A stretch of DNA of 64,000 nt, taken from Pararge aegeria (lineage: Eukaryota; Arthropoda; Insecta; Lepidoptera; Nymphalidae). Numbering within the stretch: position 1 is the first letter of the stretch; every line of letters starts with the position of its first letter. The translations under genes and the position numbers were made by a program. The notes under the pieces are model-generated. The model saw nothing but the letters and a program-made list of their open reading frames with translations, ran no database searches and was not told where the DNA came from. Below are positions 26,501 through 33,868 of this stretch, in pieces. Location: NCBI RefSeq assembly GCF_905163445.1, contig NC_053202.1, positions 12,648,001 through 12,712,000 of the forward strand. Reading direction: 5' to 3'.

Positions 26501-29500
26501 TGGAAAAAGCAACTGCTGAGATTCTTGCCGGTTTCTTCTCGGTAGAATCTGCCTTCCGAACCGGTGGTAGAGTCCCTACACACAGACAGACTTGACGTTT
26601 CAAAAGTGCTTATATTAGAACTTACTTTTACTGGAAATAAATGAATTTACGCAGGAAGGATTTACTATGTAAATATCGCATGGACAAAATATATCAAAAT
26701 ATACTCTTTTCTTAGGTTTTGTAAAAGGAGAGTTCTAAACTCTTCTTTTCAAATACATAAAATTGCCCTAATCATATCCTAAACTTTTTCTACGCATCTT
26801 ACTGAAACAATAAATTGCTCGGCCATGACCCATATTTTTCCCGCAGCCAGAAGATTCCGACCTCACAGAAGGGAGGATAAACCCGCCATGCCCCTGGACC
26901 TGCGAGCTGACCAACGACGCGGGGTACGTGGTGTACTCCGCGCTGGGCTCCTTCTACATCCCCATGTTCGTGATGCTGTTCTTCTACTGGCGGATATACA
27001 AAGCCGCTGTCAGGACCACCAAAGCCATCAACCAGGGGTTCCGGACGACAAAAGGCGGTGGTAAGTTATTTTTTGATCTCGCTAGCTTAAAAATGTTGGC
27101 CTTATTGTTCAATTCCACGCGCAAAACAATAGTTTATCCGCTATAGTAAAAAAGGTATTCAAATTTAAAAAAAAAAAAAACTATTTTTTACCTATACTTT
27201 CCTTACCTATACCTTCTGCCCGCGACTTCGTCTGCGCGGACTTCAGAATTGGGTCTTCTTGGGCTTCGCTCGTTAACAATTTTTAATCTTACCACAGGAA
27301 CTATTTGAGAGATCGGTATAGAAAGTCCTTTTCATAGCATAGGTGCGTGCATACCAAATTCAAAGCTGTTTGCACGCGGCTTTGCTCGAAAACAATTTTT
27401 AGTTTTCCGTAAGAAATCGGGATAAAAGGTAGCCTATTTTCTTTTCTATATCAAAGGCTACATGCATGTCAATTTTCATTAAATTCCGTTCAGCTGATTT
27501 TGCGTGATTAAGTTACAAACATCCACACTTTCACATTTATAATATTACTAGCTGTTACCCGCGACTTCGTCTGCGTTTGTTTTTATTTTTTGAGAGAAAT
27601 GTGGCACTCAATTTAGGTGTAGTTCTACTCAAATTTTCAAGTTTCATTCTCAAAAAAAATACTGGTGTAGTTTTTTAAAAAACAATTTTTCAATTCACCT
27701 AGTAAACAATATCGAAGAAGAACTGTCTGATCAGTCTCAGCTCTATATATCTCAGTAGCAGATCGATATTTAATTAATTAAATTTTTAAAAAAACACACA
27801 ACTCCGAAATATTGGAGGAACGAAAGAGAAACCGGAGCTTTACCGGATAGGCGCTAGCTGGGTGAAAATATTTTGTAAGTACTTAATAATATCTTTGTCA
27901 GGGTGTTTTCTCCTAGCATCGGGGTCAGAAACTCATTTACATCACTGACAGTTTGCATTGTCGTTAAACGGTATAAGTCATCTTGAGGGCTCTATGAATA
28001 AATTATAAAGGCATATTACTTTTTCACGAGCCTGTTATCGTGAATCATGATGCATGAAAGATTTAGATTGCCTATAGAATAATAATGATGTCCTCTCAAA
28101 ATTAATTTTCATCTTTATTGTACTGCTGGAGCTATAATTGGGAGCTCAGCCTATACGGTATACAATCTTGGGTTATCAAAGAAACCTAATAGCTACAAAA
28201 AGAACTATTAGGAATTCTTTGAAGGCAAAGTCGACATCTTTAATCTCTCAGAAATTTCCGTTTACAGTCTCGGCTTGCTGACTAAAACAGTATACCTGAG
28301 ACCAAAGTCTACGGAAAGAGCTTCTAGAATAATAGTCCCTAATTATTTGGAGCCATATGAGTCAGCATCTTGCAAAGCTTCACGGTCATTACGAATGCAC
28401 TGTCGAATATAAATACTTTACGTTCAACGTTGCAACAGCTTCTTTGCCTTGGATGAATTCGGTACGTCCCGCATCGCATCCTCTTACGGTCTGGTACGGA
28501 TGTTCCTACCGTAACACCTACTGTTTAAGGAAGCAATTAATGAATCCGATATTCATATAATGATGGTTGCTGTTAAATGGTAATACAAAGATGAAAGCAA
28601 ATAATTGCTAAGACTAATCTTCTTTTTGGCATAATCTGCTTTAAAAATTGGTAGGAGAGTCAGTGATATACTTTTTGTTTCACTAACTTGAAACAAACAT
28701 CAGTTTAATCGATTGATAAACAAAAGCAAACCCGATTCCTCGAACAACATTCCCACTTCAAAACATGTTTCTTTTCCAGGTAGAGGTCTTGGCAGTAGAT
28801 TCGATGACAACCGTCTAACTCTGCGGATACATCGTGGCCGGGGATCCGGGGGTGGAAGACCTCACGGATCCCCGCTCTCCAATGCTTCCAACCATTCCAC
28901 CAGCACTTCCTTAAGCGCATCACCCGAGAGGTTAAGAAGGTAACTCATCCAAATACGTTACAATACCTTGGACCAAATGTTGGTCAATGAAAAAAACTTG
29001 TAAGAATAATCCCAATATTTGACCAATGGCTTTTATCTATTCTGATTTCATTGACTTTAATTTTATGCACAAAACCAAATTAACAAAGAGGCATTATTCA
29101 TCAAAATCATCATAAGCATATTAACCAATGGACGTCCACAGCTAGACATAGGTCTTTTGTATGGAATTTCAAATACCACGGTCTTGTGCCGCTTTGGTCC
29201 AGCAGCTTCCTGTGACTCACTTGATGTCCATCCATTAGTTTGGAAGGAGGTATACTCGGTAGCCCAAGTAGGCCTTCAGAATGCAACTGATTGGTTAAAA
29301 TTAAATCTATTAACGCTTAATGTAATCAAAACCAAATATATAGCATTTTCCATTTCACCGAGGATAACCTTACCTCAAAATACTCTTAAAGTTCACAATT
29401 GTGATAACACTCAGTCTGTCACCTGCACCTGCCCACAAATTGACCGCGTAGAAAGTATCAAGTACTTCACCTGGTTGGACGCGTTAGAAAACTAGTATGG

Positions 29501-32226
29501 GTTTTTAAGAAATTAAGGAACATAATTAAGCCGGAATTGTTGAAAACAATCTATTTTGCCCTTTGCCATTCCATCCTCTCATACTGCATATCTTTGTGGG
29601 GAGGGATCGGAAAAACACATATAATTCATCTTGAACGGGCCCAGCGATCGGTTCTTAAAGTCATGGGTCATAAATCCTACCGTTTTCCAACTCACCTACT
29701 GTATGAATCCTATATAGTCCTTACTAAGTACGTCAACTATTCTTCTTGGTAATGGCCTCAAGATACATTCATCCCTTACATTTGATCCCACATTCCCCGC
29801 TAACAAACGCAGAACCGACATTGTTTGGCGTATCATTTACAAGCCTCGAACATCCTTCTTTAAACACCAACATTCATTCTTAGCTCCCTATATATATAAC
29901 AAGATCAATAAAAAATTAAATATCTGTCCTATGACTAAATACCTAGCTAAAACGAAAATTACTACATGGCTACTGCAAATGAGCTATGATCAAACGGAAG
30001 AGTGCATTCTATCAAATATACGACATCCCTAGCCATCCTGTAGTACGTACGAGTATCTATAATATAAACACACACACACACACACATACACACACAAACA
30101 CACACACCCACAAACACACACATACACACACAATAAATCTAGTGGAACATTTGTATAATAACTGTACTATAACTCGGAGGTGGGCGGTGGTACATGCAGC
30201 ACAGTTTTTACTATTGCAATGCCACCCTTGCTAGTATTTTAAGTGCCATTGTAACTGTTCCAAATAAAGATTTATTATTATTAGTCCATATCCTTAAATC
30301 TTCCACTCTACTCGATTTCATTTTTGTTTCACAAATATTTTAGTTATTTTAATATCTGTTACCTAGCTTACTAGACTAAACTAGTCTACCTGGATTTCTA
30401 TCTACTTAACTTATCTAATGCTTGATTCCTCTTATTTTATTGGCCAATCAAAATTTCAATCTGTATATGATTGCACTTTCAGACACTCAAGTGCAAGGCG
30501 TGCTCACGAAAAGGTCAAGATCTCCGTCTCATATCCATCATCAGAGCAGATCTGTCCAGCTCATGATAACTCCAGATCCCCAAGCCGGTCACCAAGTCCC
30601 TCCCTATACGCTGTCCACTATGAGAGAGATGGGAGAGAGTTAACAGAGAGTAGATTGAGAGTCAGGCCTTCACATCACCTGGCTCCAGGACCTTTGTACG
30701 ATGAATATGATGATAACAAGCCGAGGACACGGCGTATGGGGAAGAGGAATATTAAGGCGCAGGTATTTATCTACGAGTACATTATTAGAGCTCTTAACGT
30801 ATCGGTGATAACTTTTAGATGCCTTAAGAAGTCATTTAGATTTTGTTTGACGATAATAACTTTAAAACTACCTCGAATTAATAGTTACCGAAATTTTCTG
30901 AAAAAAAATCAACTACTTTTATCCCAATGAACATTTTTATGTTTCTATCCGCGTGCCTCGAAGATCAAGTTAAGGCTTCGGTTTTGGCTATTATCGCTAA
31001 TAATCGTTACGGCCCACCATCCACATGGTGCAGCATGGTGGTTTTATGTTCTAAGCCCTTCTCTCTTATGAGAGAGGCACTTTGGGCAGTGAGGCTTGTG
31101 ATGCTTAAAAAACCTAAAAATATTTTTTTAAATCATCAGGTAAAACGTTTTCGCATGGAAACAAAAGCGGCAAAGACTCTTGGCATTATCGTCGGTGGAT
31201 TCGTGTTTTGCTGGCTGCCATTCTTCAGTGTGTACGTGGTGCGTGCCTTCTGCGGTGACTGCGTGGAGCCCATCGTCTTCTCCATCCTGTTCTGGCTGGG
31301 CTATTGCAATTCCGCCATAAACCCTTTGATTTACGCACTCTTCTCAAAAGATTTTAGGTAAGAACTACATTAAGATGCGAGTTACATGCGATGTTTTTTA
31401 ATACACAATAGAGAACACTAAAAAGCAGGAAACATAAACATCTAAAGCAATTTAAAGGGGCAAGACTTCAGTTAAGCCATCACCATTTTATCTGCATCCA
31501 ATAATCATATATCTTTCCGAAAGCCTTGATCCACTGCACTGAAGAGAATATGATGCATTTTGGACCATTAAGACGATTTGTCTTTATGGTCCAAATAAGA
31601 CATCCAGGTTTTTAAAGATTTTCCTTTGTAGCCTTATTTCAGACGGTTTTAGCTAAGTTAATGATGAGAAAATATAATAATGGTATAAGTTATAAGATTT
31701 AGCAAATTCAGTGTTTAGTTCTTCCACTGAGCTTGGCTTCTTCAAGATGATCTCAGCTGGGTGTTGTAGTTGTATTAAGTAGAAAATAACTGCTTGTTTA
31801 TCTAACTTTGTCTCTCCATCTGAATCGTTGTAAACGAATAATTACCAAAAATAATAATAAAATATTTGGGATCTAAGAGCTATTCATAGAATAGTCTAGA
31901 CTAAAGTTAAAGTCAACATAGATTCACCTGGTCCGAACTTTTTAGATTTGTCTGGATAGGTTGGCTGTGTAATGCTGACCAGGTTCTGATGATGGAACCT
32001 CACGGTTATCAAGGGATATATTAGAAGTAATGCAATACTCATATTTTCTCCTATTTTTCCCAGGTTCGCGTTCAAGCGTATAATCTGCAAGTGTTTCTGC
32101 GCGGGCGGGGGGGTGCGGCGGGAGTCGGGAGGGGAGGAGGCACCGCGGCGACGACCGCCGCACTCGCACTCGCACTCATTAGAGGAGCAGGACACCTCGG
32201 TACACACCAGCAGCAATGACAGGTGA
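8445..32226 (+). CDS. Oamb: Octopamine receptor alpha1-type (Oamb), whole spliced CDS, 8 exons
   Basis: Join 8445-8562, 17423-17565, 25345-25581, 26847-27060, 28780-28939, 30483-30762, 31140-31357 and 32064-32226. All phases match, giving 510 residues. It is a class A biogenic-amine GPCR of the plasma membrane; in insects the Oamb family binds octopamine and signals through Gq/calcium. Visible landmarks are N41 (TM1), D69 (TM2), C96, the amine-binding D103 (TM3), DRY 120-122, S197/S201 (TM5), P205, CWLPFF 408-413 (TM6) and NPLIY 445-449 (TM7), then a Cys-rich KRIICKCFC tail. Long stretches match my memory of Drosophila OAMB (LRSVTNLFIV, AINQGF, KISVSYPSSE, KRFRMETKAAKTL). The second extracellular loop is much shorter than in the fly protein, and loop 3 (about residues 218-392) is long, as expected. 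An in-frame TGA at 8388 supports the start. The Drosophila gene makes alternative 3' isoforms; I found no second TM6-TM7 exon here. Confidence 0.95.
9209..9505 (+). mobile_element. SINE family C, near full length
   Basis: tRNA-like head CCTGGCGCAAAGGTGCGCAG with box B GGGTTCGATTCCC, body TTGGGAATTTATAATTTCTG, GGCTTCGGCC and CGATGTCG. The 3' part (from about 9430) is TTAGCCC ... GGGCTAACTTGTAG followed by A-rich sequence. The head resembles a tRNA but has no clear cloverleaf. Confidence 0.8.
9735..10090 (-). mobile_element. LINE 3' end, minus copy
   Basis: Reverse complement of the 171-536 unit, including AAGCTTTTTTATCG and CACAACAAACTTAGCCGGGT. A further minus tail fragment follows at 10203-10262 (AAAGTCAAAAATATCTTTATT). 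Confidence 0.7.
10517..10885 (+). mobile_element. LINE ORF2 C-terminus and 3'UTR
   Basis: The frame 10517-10714 reads FYNMIPKVILDLP, FKECVKTHLLQRGYYKID and FLNDKVAWKHP, typical of the C-terminal end of insect Jockey/CR1-type reverse transcriptases. The 3'UTR carries GAGTTTCTTGCCGGCTTCTT and ends TTGAAATAAATGAATG. The same 3' end recurs at 24262-24510 and 26405-26645, with a minus piece at 34152-34228. Confidence 0.8.
10907..11212 (+). mobile_element. SINE family A copy
   Basis: GGTGATAGCTTAGTGGG, box B GAGTTCGATTC, then CATCGTGAGGAAACC and AGTTCTCCATAATGTTCTCA. Lies 22 bp after a LINE tail. Confidence 0.7.
11525..11780 (+). mobile_element. LINE reverse transcriptase C-terminal fragment
   Basis: Frame with SSFLIRTARIWNALPASIFP and YNMSTFKSR, the end of Jockey/R1-like reverse transcriptases. 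No intact upstream domains. A related but different copy is at 18555-18880. Confidence 0.7.
12345..12575 (+). repeat. Family F repeat
   Basis: Shares GATGGCCGCC, AAATGGCGGATAACATA, ACTCCCTCAATATGG and a TGACTGG-like end with 16065-16210, 24715-24880 and 49755-49870. No coding frame or terminal repeats recognised; type unknown. Confidence 0.55.
13018..13345. mobile_element. Two SINE family A copies in opposite orientation
   Basis: A + copy (13018-13225, box A GATAGCCCAGTGG, body to CTACGGCCTTAAC, 5' part internally shortened) runs into a minus head fragment (13236-13345, TTAGAGGTGCGTGCCGGGGA). Tail-to-tail arrangement. Confidence 0.7.
13988..14262 (+). mobile_element. SINE family A copy
   Basis: TTATAGCCCAGTGG, box B GAATTCGATCC, GCACGCACC, TGCCTGAGAGTTCTCCATAA and TAATAGGTTGATATTATGA. 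Confidence 0.75.
15165..15362 (-). mobile_element. SINE family A copy, minus
   Basis: + strand reads CGGCCCACTACAGGG, CTCAGGCATGCA, TTTTCCTTCACCG and ends CTATCACCGC, all diagnostic in reverse. It makes an apparent 120-codon frame (15019-15381) meaningless. Confidence 0.75.
15695..15900. repeat. Family E repeat with 23-bp perfect hairpin
   Basis: Family E sequence (GTATAGAAGCAGGCGT, AAAATTAAGCTTAATTTGCT, GGTGTAATTTATAATTTC). Near its end 15837-15859 and 15866-15888 are perfect reverse complements around a 6-base loop GTGTGG. Other copies: 17571-17757, 41310-41512, 43533-43708, 47325-47445 and a minus piece at 54040-54080. Confidence 0.8.
16865..17025 (+). mobile_element. Helitron-like fragment
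   Basis: AAGCTGAAGAGTTTGTTTG, GGAACTACTGGTCTGATTTG and ATCACGCTAAAACCAATAGG match the body of a common lepidopteran non-autonomous element from memory. Confidence 0.5.
17037..17318 (-). mobile_element. SINE family A copy, minus, beside Oamb exon 2
   Basis: Full reverse copy: ATCATCGTATCAACC, CATTGAGAAGGAG, TTTTCCTTCACCG, box B as GGGATTCGAAC, box A as CCACTGCGCTTTCACCGC. Ends about 105 bp before the receptor exon. Confidence 0.85.
17423..17565 (+). CDS. Oamb: Oamb coding exon 2: end of TM1, loop 1, TM2
   Basis: Enters in phase 1 (G|GA) after CACCAG and leaves in phase 0 at GTATGT. Encodes GNCLVIAAV (TM1, with N1.50), the intracellular loop KLRSVTN, then NLFIVSLAVADLLVG (TM2, with the sodium-site Asp at residue 69) and FSATREVFK. 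Phases fit exon 1 and exon 3 exactly. A SINE ends about 100 bp upstream and another repeat starts 6 bp after the exon. Confidence 0.95.
17571..17757 (+). repeat. Family E repeat beside Oamb exon 2 donor
   Basis: Begins 5 bp after the GT of the exon 2 donor with ATGAAAATTAAGCTTAATTT and runs to CAATGAATAATTGTTA. Same order of blocks as 43533-43708 and 41350-41512. Confidence 0.75.
18178..18213. repeat. 16-bp perfect hairpin
   Basis: GAATTCCGCAAAGTAA (18178-18193), loop GGCG, and its exact reverse complement (18198-18213). TTACTCTGCGGAATTCC at 41335 shows that the arm comes from the 5' part of family E. Confidence 0.85.
18555..18880 (+). mobile_element. LINE reverse transcriptase C-terminal fragment
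   Basis: Frame with VRNTRSFLPRTCKLRNNLP and DVFPQKYNL, the Jockey/R1-like C-terminus. Followed by LINE 3'UTR-like sequence. No upstream domains. Confidence 0.7.
19155..19420 (-). mobile_element. SINE family A pieces, minus, with TA run
   Basis: CACCCATTAGCGGCC, then (TA)n 19193-19221, then CACACCTTTGAGAAC, CAGGCATGCAGG and TTGCCTTCACCG. A second GGCCAACTACGGGGC follows at 19360, so two copies or a rearranged one. Confidence 0.6.
21648..21750 (+). mobile_element. SINE family A head fragment
   Basis: GATAATAGCTTAGTAGTTAG, then GAGACCGAGTTCTATC and GGCACGCA: box A and box B of family A, without the rest. Confidence 0.6.
23012..23303 (+). mobile_element. SINE family A copy
   Basis: GGGGCCGAGTTCGAATCTC, GCACGCACCTCTAACTTTTC, ATATCACTTGCTTCAACGG, GTGGGAGGAGACCCG and AGTAATGGATTGATGATCC. 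A family C copy follows at once. Confidence 0.8.
23305..23530 (+). mobile_element. SINE family C copy
   Basis: CAGGCGTAGTGGGCTCGAGCC, then AGGAATTTATAATT, GGGAGGTTGCGGCC and CAGTACGATGCCGATAGAAA. Another divergent + copy lies at 24055-24225 (AAGTGGTAAGCACTGTGGTC). Confidence 0.65.
24262..24510 (+). mobile_element. LINE 3' end, copy of the 10517 element
   Basis: AATGACAAGGTTGCTTGGAAG, GAGTTTCTTGCCGGCTTCTT, GAACCGGTGGTAGA and end TTGAAATAAATGAATTT. Confidence 0.8.
24905..25230. mobile_element. SINE family B pieces
   Basis: ATATTCATCA repeats, TAACACAAGCTACACTTATT (+ direction) and GTGGGAATCGAGCCCACAACC (minus head). At least two overlapping copies in different orientation, ending about 115 bp before Oamb exon 3. 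Confidence 0.6.
25345..25581 (+). CDS. Oamb: Oamb coding exon 3: TM3 and TM4
   Basis: 79 codons, phase 0 at both ends, acceptor TTTCCAG and donor GTAAGT. Encodes IWIFGDVWC (disulphide Cys96), the amine-anchoring Asp103 in LAVDVWMCT, the DRY motif with YVAVTRP, then the KKRAK loop, TM4 (LIAGLWVLSFVICF) and PPLVGWKD at the start of extracellular loop 2. This is the best conserved part of the receptor. An in-frame extension upstream (from 25195) is SINE-derived sequence and not coding. Confidence 0.96.
26405..26645 (+). mobile_element. LINE 3' end in Oamb intron 3
   Basis: Third close copy of the 10517 element's 3' end, about 200 bp before exon 4. The rest of intron 3 (25582-26846) shows one repeat-like stretch (25640-25730, CCTCTCCCAACAGGAGGGTT) and otherwise nothing I recognise. 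Confidence 0.8.
26847..27060 (+). CDS. Oamb: Oamb coding exon 4: extracellular loop 2 and TM5
   Basis: Starts in phase 0 after CCCGCAG and ends in phase 1 at GTAAGT. Encodes a short loop-2 segment with CPWTCELTND, whose Cys185 should pair with Cys96. TM5 follows (YVVYSALGSFYIPMFVMLFF), with Ser197 and Ser201 at the positions that contact the amine hydroxyl in this family. The exon ends in the loop-3 start AVRTTKAINQGFRTTKG. The Drosophila receptor has a long low-complexity insertion in this loop which is absent here. Confidence 0.95.
27215..27560 (-). mobile_element. Helitron-like element in Oamb intron 4
   Basis: CTGCCCGCGACTTCGTCTGC at one end and CACATTTATAATATTACTAG at the other; the middle (AGAGATCGGTATAGAAAGTC) mirrors 17740-18075 in reverse. 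A second CCGCGACTTCGTCTGCG begins at 27557. The rest of intron 4 (27580-28779) holds nothing I recognise. Confidence 0.6.
28780..28939 (+). CDS. Oamb: Oamb coding exon 5: intracellular loop 3, first part
   Basis: Enters in phase 1 after TTTTCCAG and leaves in phase 2 at GTAACT. Encodes a hydrophilic Gly/Ser/Arg-rich segment of loop 3 containing RLTLRIHRGRGS and LSASPERL. Both stretches resemble the fly protein (RLTLRIHRGRGS, SPERL). No membrane segment. Several Ser/Thr lie in Arg-rich context, which would suit kinase regulation, but that is inference. Confidence 0.92.
29206..30292 (+). mobile_element. LINE reverse transcriptase fragment in Oamb intron 5
   Basis: Broken frames read NATDWLKLNLLTLNVIKTKY, then LKTIYFALCHSILSYCISLWG and THIIHLERAQRSVLKVM, typical of the thumb and C-terminal part of Jockey/CR1-type reverse transcriptases. 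A CA run (30069-30131) interrupts it and it ends CCAAATAAAGATTTATTATT. Frameshifts and missing N-terminal domains make it inactive. 29100-29205 is another LINE-derived piece. Confidence 0.8.
30483..30762 (+). CDS. Oamb: Oamb coding exon 6: intracellular loop 3, second part
   Basis: Enters in phase 2 after CTTTCAG and leaves in phase 0 at GTATTT. Encodes loop 3 with the family signature KVKISVSYPSSE, an Arg/Ser repeat (RSPSRSPSPS), YAVHYERDGRE-TES, and ends RRMGKRNIKAQ, which joins directly to the VKRFRMETKAAK of the next exon. Its start follows a LINE that fills most of the intron before it. The RSPSRSPSPS run is a likely phosphorylation-rich patch (inference). Confidence 0.93.
30763..31139. 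other. Oamb intron 6, no recognised element
   Basis: 377 bp. Frames through it run on from the flanking exons. Nothing recognised. Confidence 0.5.
31140..31357 (+). CDS. Oamb: Oamb coding exon 7: TM6 and TM7
   Basis: Starts in phase 0 after CATCAG and ends in phase 2 at GTAAGA. Encodes KRFRMETKAAKTLGIIVG, the TM6 toggle motif FCWLPFF, extracellular loop 3 with two Cys (FCGDC), and TM7 FWLGYCNSAINPLIYALF followed by SKDFR (helix 8 start). In Drosophila this part of the gene is alternatively spliced; only one version is visible here. Confidence 0.96.
31358..32063. other. Oamb intron 7, no recognised element
   Basis: 706 bp, AT-rich. A repeated TTTGGACCAT / ATGGTCCAAA pair lies at 31559-31592 as a small hairpin. 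Nothing else seen. Confidence 0.5.
32064..32226 (+). CDS. Oamb: Oamb coding exon 8: C-terminal tail
   Basis: Enters in phase 2 after TTCCCAG. Encodes FAFKRIICKCFC (helix 8 with likely palmitoylated Cys), a basic and acidic stretch (GGEEAPRRRPP), an alternating HSHSHS run and ends SSNDR, then TGA. Fly OAMB ends similarly in SNDPR, which supports this stop. A splice donor (GTGACA at 32223) overlaps the last Arg codon and the stop; see the findings. Confidence 0.88.
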
Positions 32227-32814
32227 CAGTTTTACTTAGGTACTCTTCACGCTTCTGAGCAGGAGGGGTGGAAGTCTGGAAGTGCAGTATTTACATATGA
32301 GGTTTTACGCAAAGTAATCTAACTTAAAAACTGACTCCCAATTCCCAAAAAAGTTGCAAGGAGGAAGCTGGTGACCCTTATCCTTACATCCCCTTTTCCT
32401 TCTAAGTAGGAAATTCTTGTACAGCTGTAGGACAATTGGGGAAAAATAGAAACCTATAATGCTACTCGAGAAAACCTACTGGATGTTCGACCTAAAAGAA
32501 GATCAGAATCAATACAAAGGCATTCAGAGTATAAGGAATGTGACGCTGTAAATTGAGTATCCAAGAAACTACAATTTAAATTACCAATAATACTTAGTAT
32601 AGGTTTCAGAGTCACTCCTATGTCACATTTAGCGCCTCAAATGGATACATAATTCAAGCTGTCATTTGTAAGGAGGAAGCCAGTGCAATGGTATTATCAG
32701 AGGTCAGTGGTCGCGACGCTTTCTCGTTGACATATACTCGTACTACCAGATCAAAGGCATCAAACTAATGTATTTATTTTTATACTGTGATATTAAATCC
32801 AATCGTACTTTCTA

Positions 32815-33030
32815 CTATGATTATGAATGCGAAGGTTTGCATGTATGGATGTTTGTTTCTCTTTCAAGCCGGAACTACTAAACCAATTAACCTGAAATTT
32901 GGAATGAAGATAGGTTATATCTTGAATTAACACATAGGCTACTCTTTTGATCCGGATAAATGTACGGTTCCCGCGGGATTTATCAAAAAAAGTGGATGGC
33001 AAAATCTTGTTAGTATGTATAAGGTAGAAA
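32815..33030 (+). mobile_element. Helitron-like fragment
   Basis: ATGAATGCGAAGGTTTGCATG, CCGGAACTACTAAACCAATT, ACATAGGCTACTCTTTTGATC and GTTCCCGCGGGATTT: the usual body of these elements in Lepidoptera (from memory). Lies between the Oamb stop and the possible 3'UTR exon. Confidence 0.5.
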
Positions 33031-33061
33031 GGATGATTAATTTGATTATTAATTGTTACAG

Positions 33062-33570
33062 GTGACGACCAATAATGCGACGGCAAAATGCTCAGTTCAA
33101 AGCAACCGTCGCCTGCGTGTAGCAGCTGCCCGCAACATAACATTACAGCACTACCACTTTTATGAATTACAACGATGCATCTGAAATGTAAATTTCCTGG
33201 TATACGCGACGATCTTTAAGCCAATCACTACGGGCTACATTCCTTTACCTTCATCCGCTATTGTTATACCTAGTATATTAACACAGCAAGACATAATGAG
33301 TCTCTTATTGCTGTAATGGTATTTTAAATTTAAAATAACACGATCTGTATTTAAATGGTACAATGCTTTTGGACCTTGTAAGATAAGTACCCATTTCTGG
33401 GCTAACGAATACTGTCGATGTAAAATATAAAAGTGGTAGAATTGTGCATATTCCAGTGAAAACAACAGAGACAATTTCCAAAATGTACCTAATATATCGA
33501 TGTTTGTATAAATATTTCAATATTATATGGTAATTAATATATGTAAATAAATAAAGTTGCGTGTATCGGT
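33062..33570 (+). other. Possible Oamb 3'UTR exon and polyadenylation site
   Basis: A TTACAG acceptor (ends 33061) is followed by GTGACG, which would place a TGA (33063-33065) directly after the receptor's last Arg codon. The stretch has no long frame and ends near two overlapping AATAAA signals (33546-33555). Whether it is spliced to 32222 or is part of one continuous 3'UTR cannot be decided from sequence. Confidence 0.4.
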
Positions 33571-33621
33571 ATGTACACGCGGAAGTGAAACTTCTTTGTT
33601 CTAATTGATTGTGCTTGTTCA

Positions 33622-33868
33622 CCATATCAACCCATTAACGGCCCACTACAGGGCCTCCTCCCGTAGTCAACTACGCTGGCCCAGTGCGGATTGGTGGACT
33701 TATGGCATGCAAGTTTCCTCACGATGTTTTCCTTTACCGTTGAAGCTAGTGATATTTTATTTGCTTAAAACCGCACATAACTTAGAAAAGTTAGAGGCGT
33801 GTTAGGAATCGAAATCGGCTCCCCGAAAGTTAAGTCAAAGTCCTACCCACTGGGCTATTACCACTTCC
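33622..33868 (-). mobile_element. SINE family A copy, minus
   Basis: ATATCAACCCATTAACGGCC, CCAGTGCGGATTGGTGGA, TTTTCCTTTACCG, TTAGAGGCGTG and ACCCACTGGGCTATTACCAC. Confidence 0.8.

Noticed and set aside
30065..30133. CA run as a regulatory element of Oamb
   Set aside because: It lies inside a decayed LINE in an intron; a plain microsatellite is enough explanation.
31896..32216. Minus-strand 106-codon frame over Oamb exon 8
   Set aside because: Antisense shadow; the + strand encodes the expected receptor tail.
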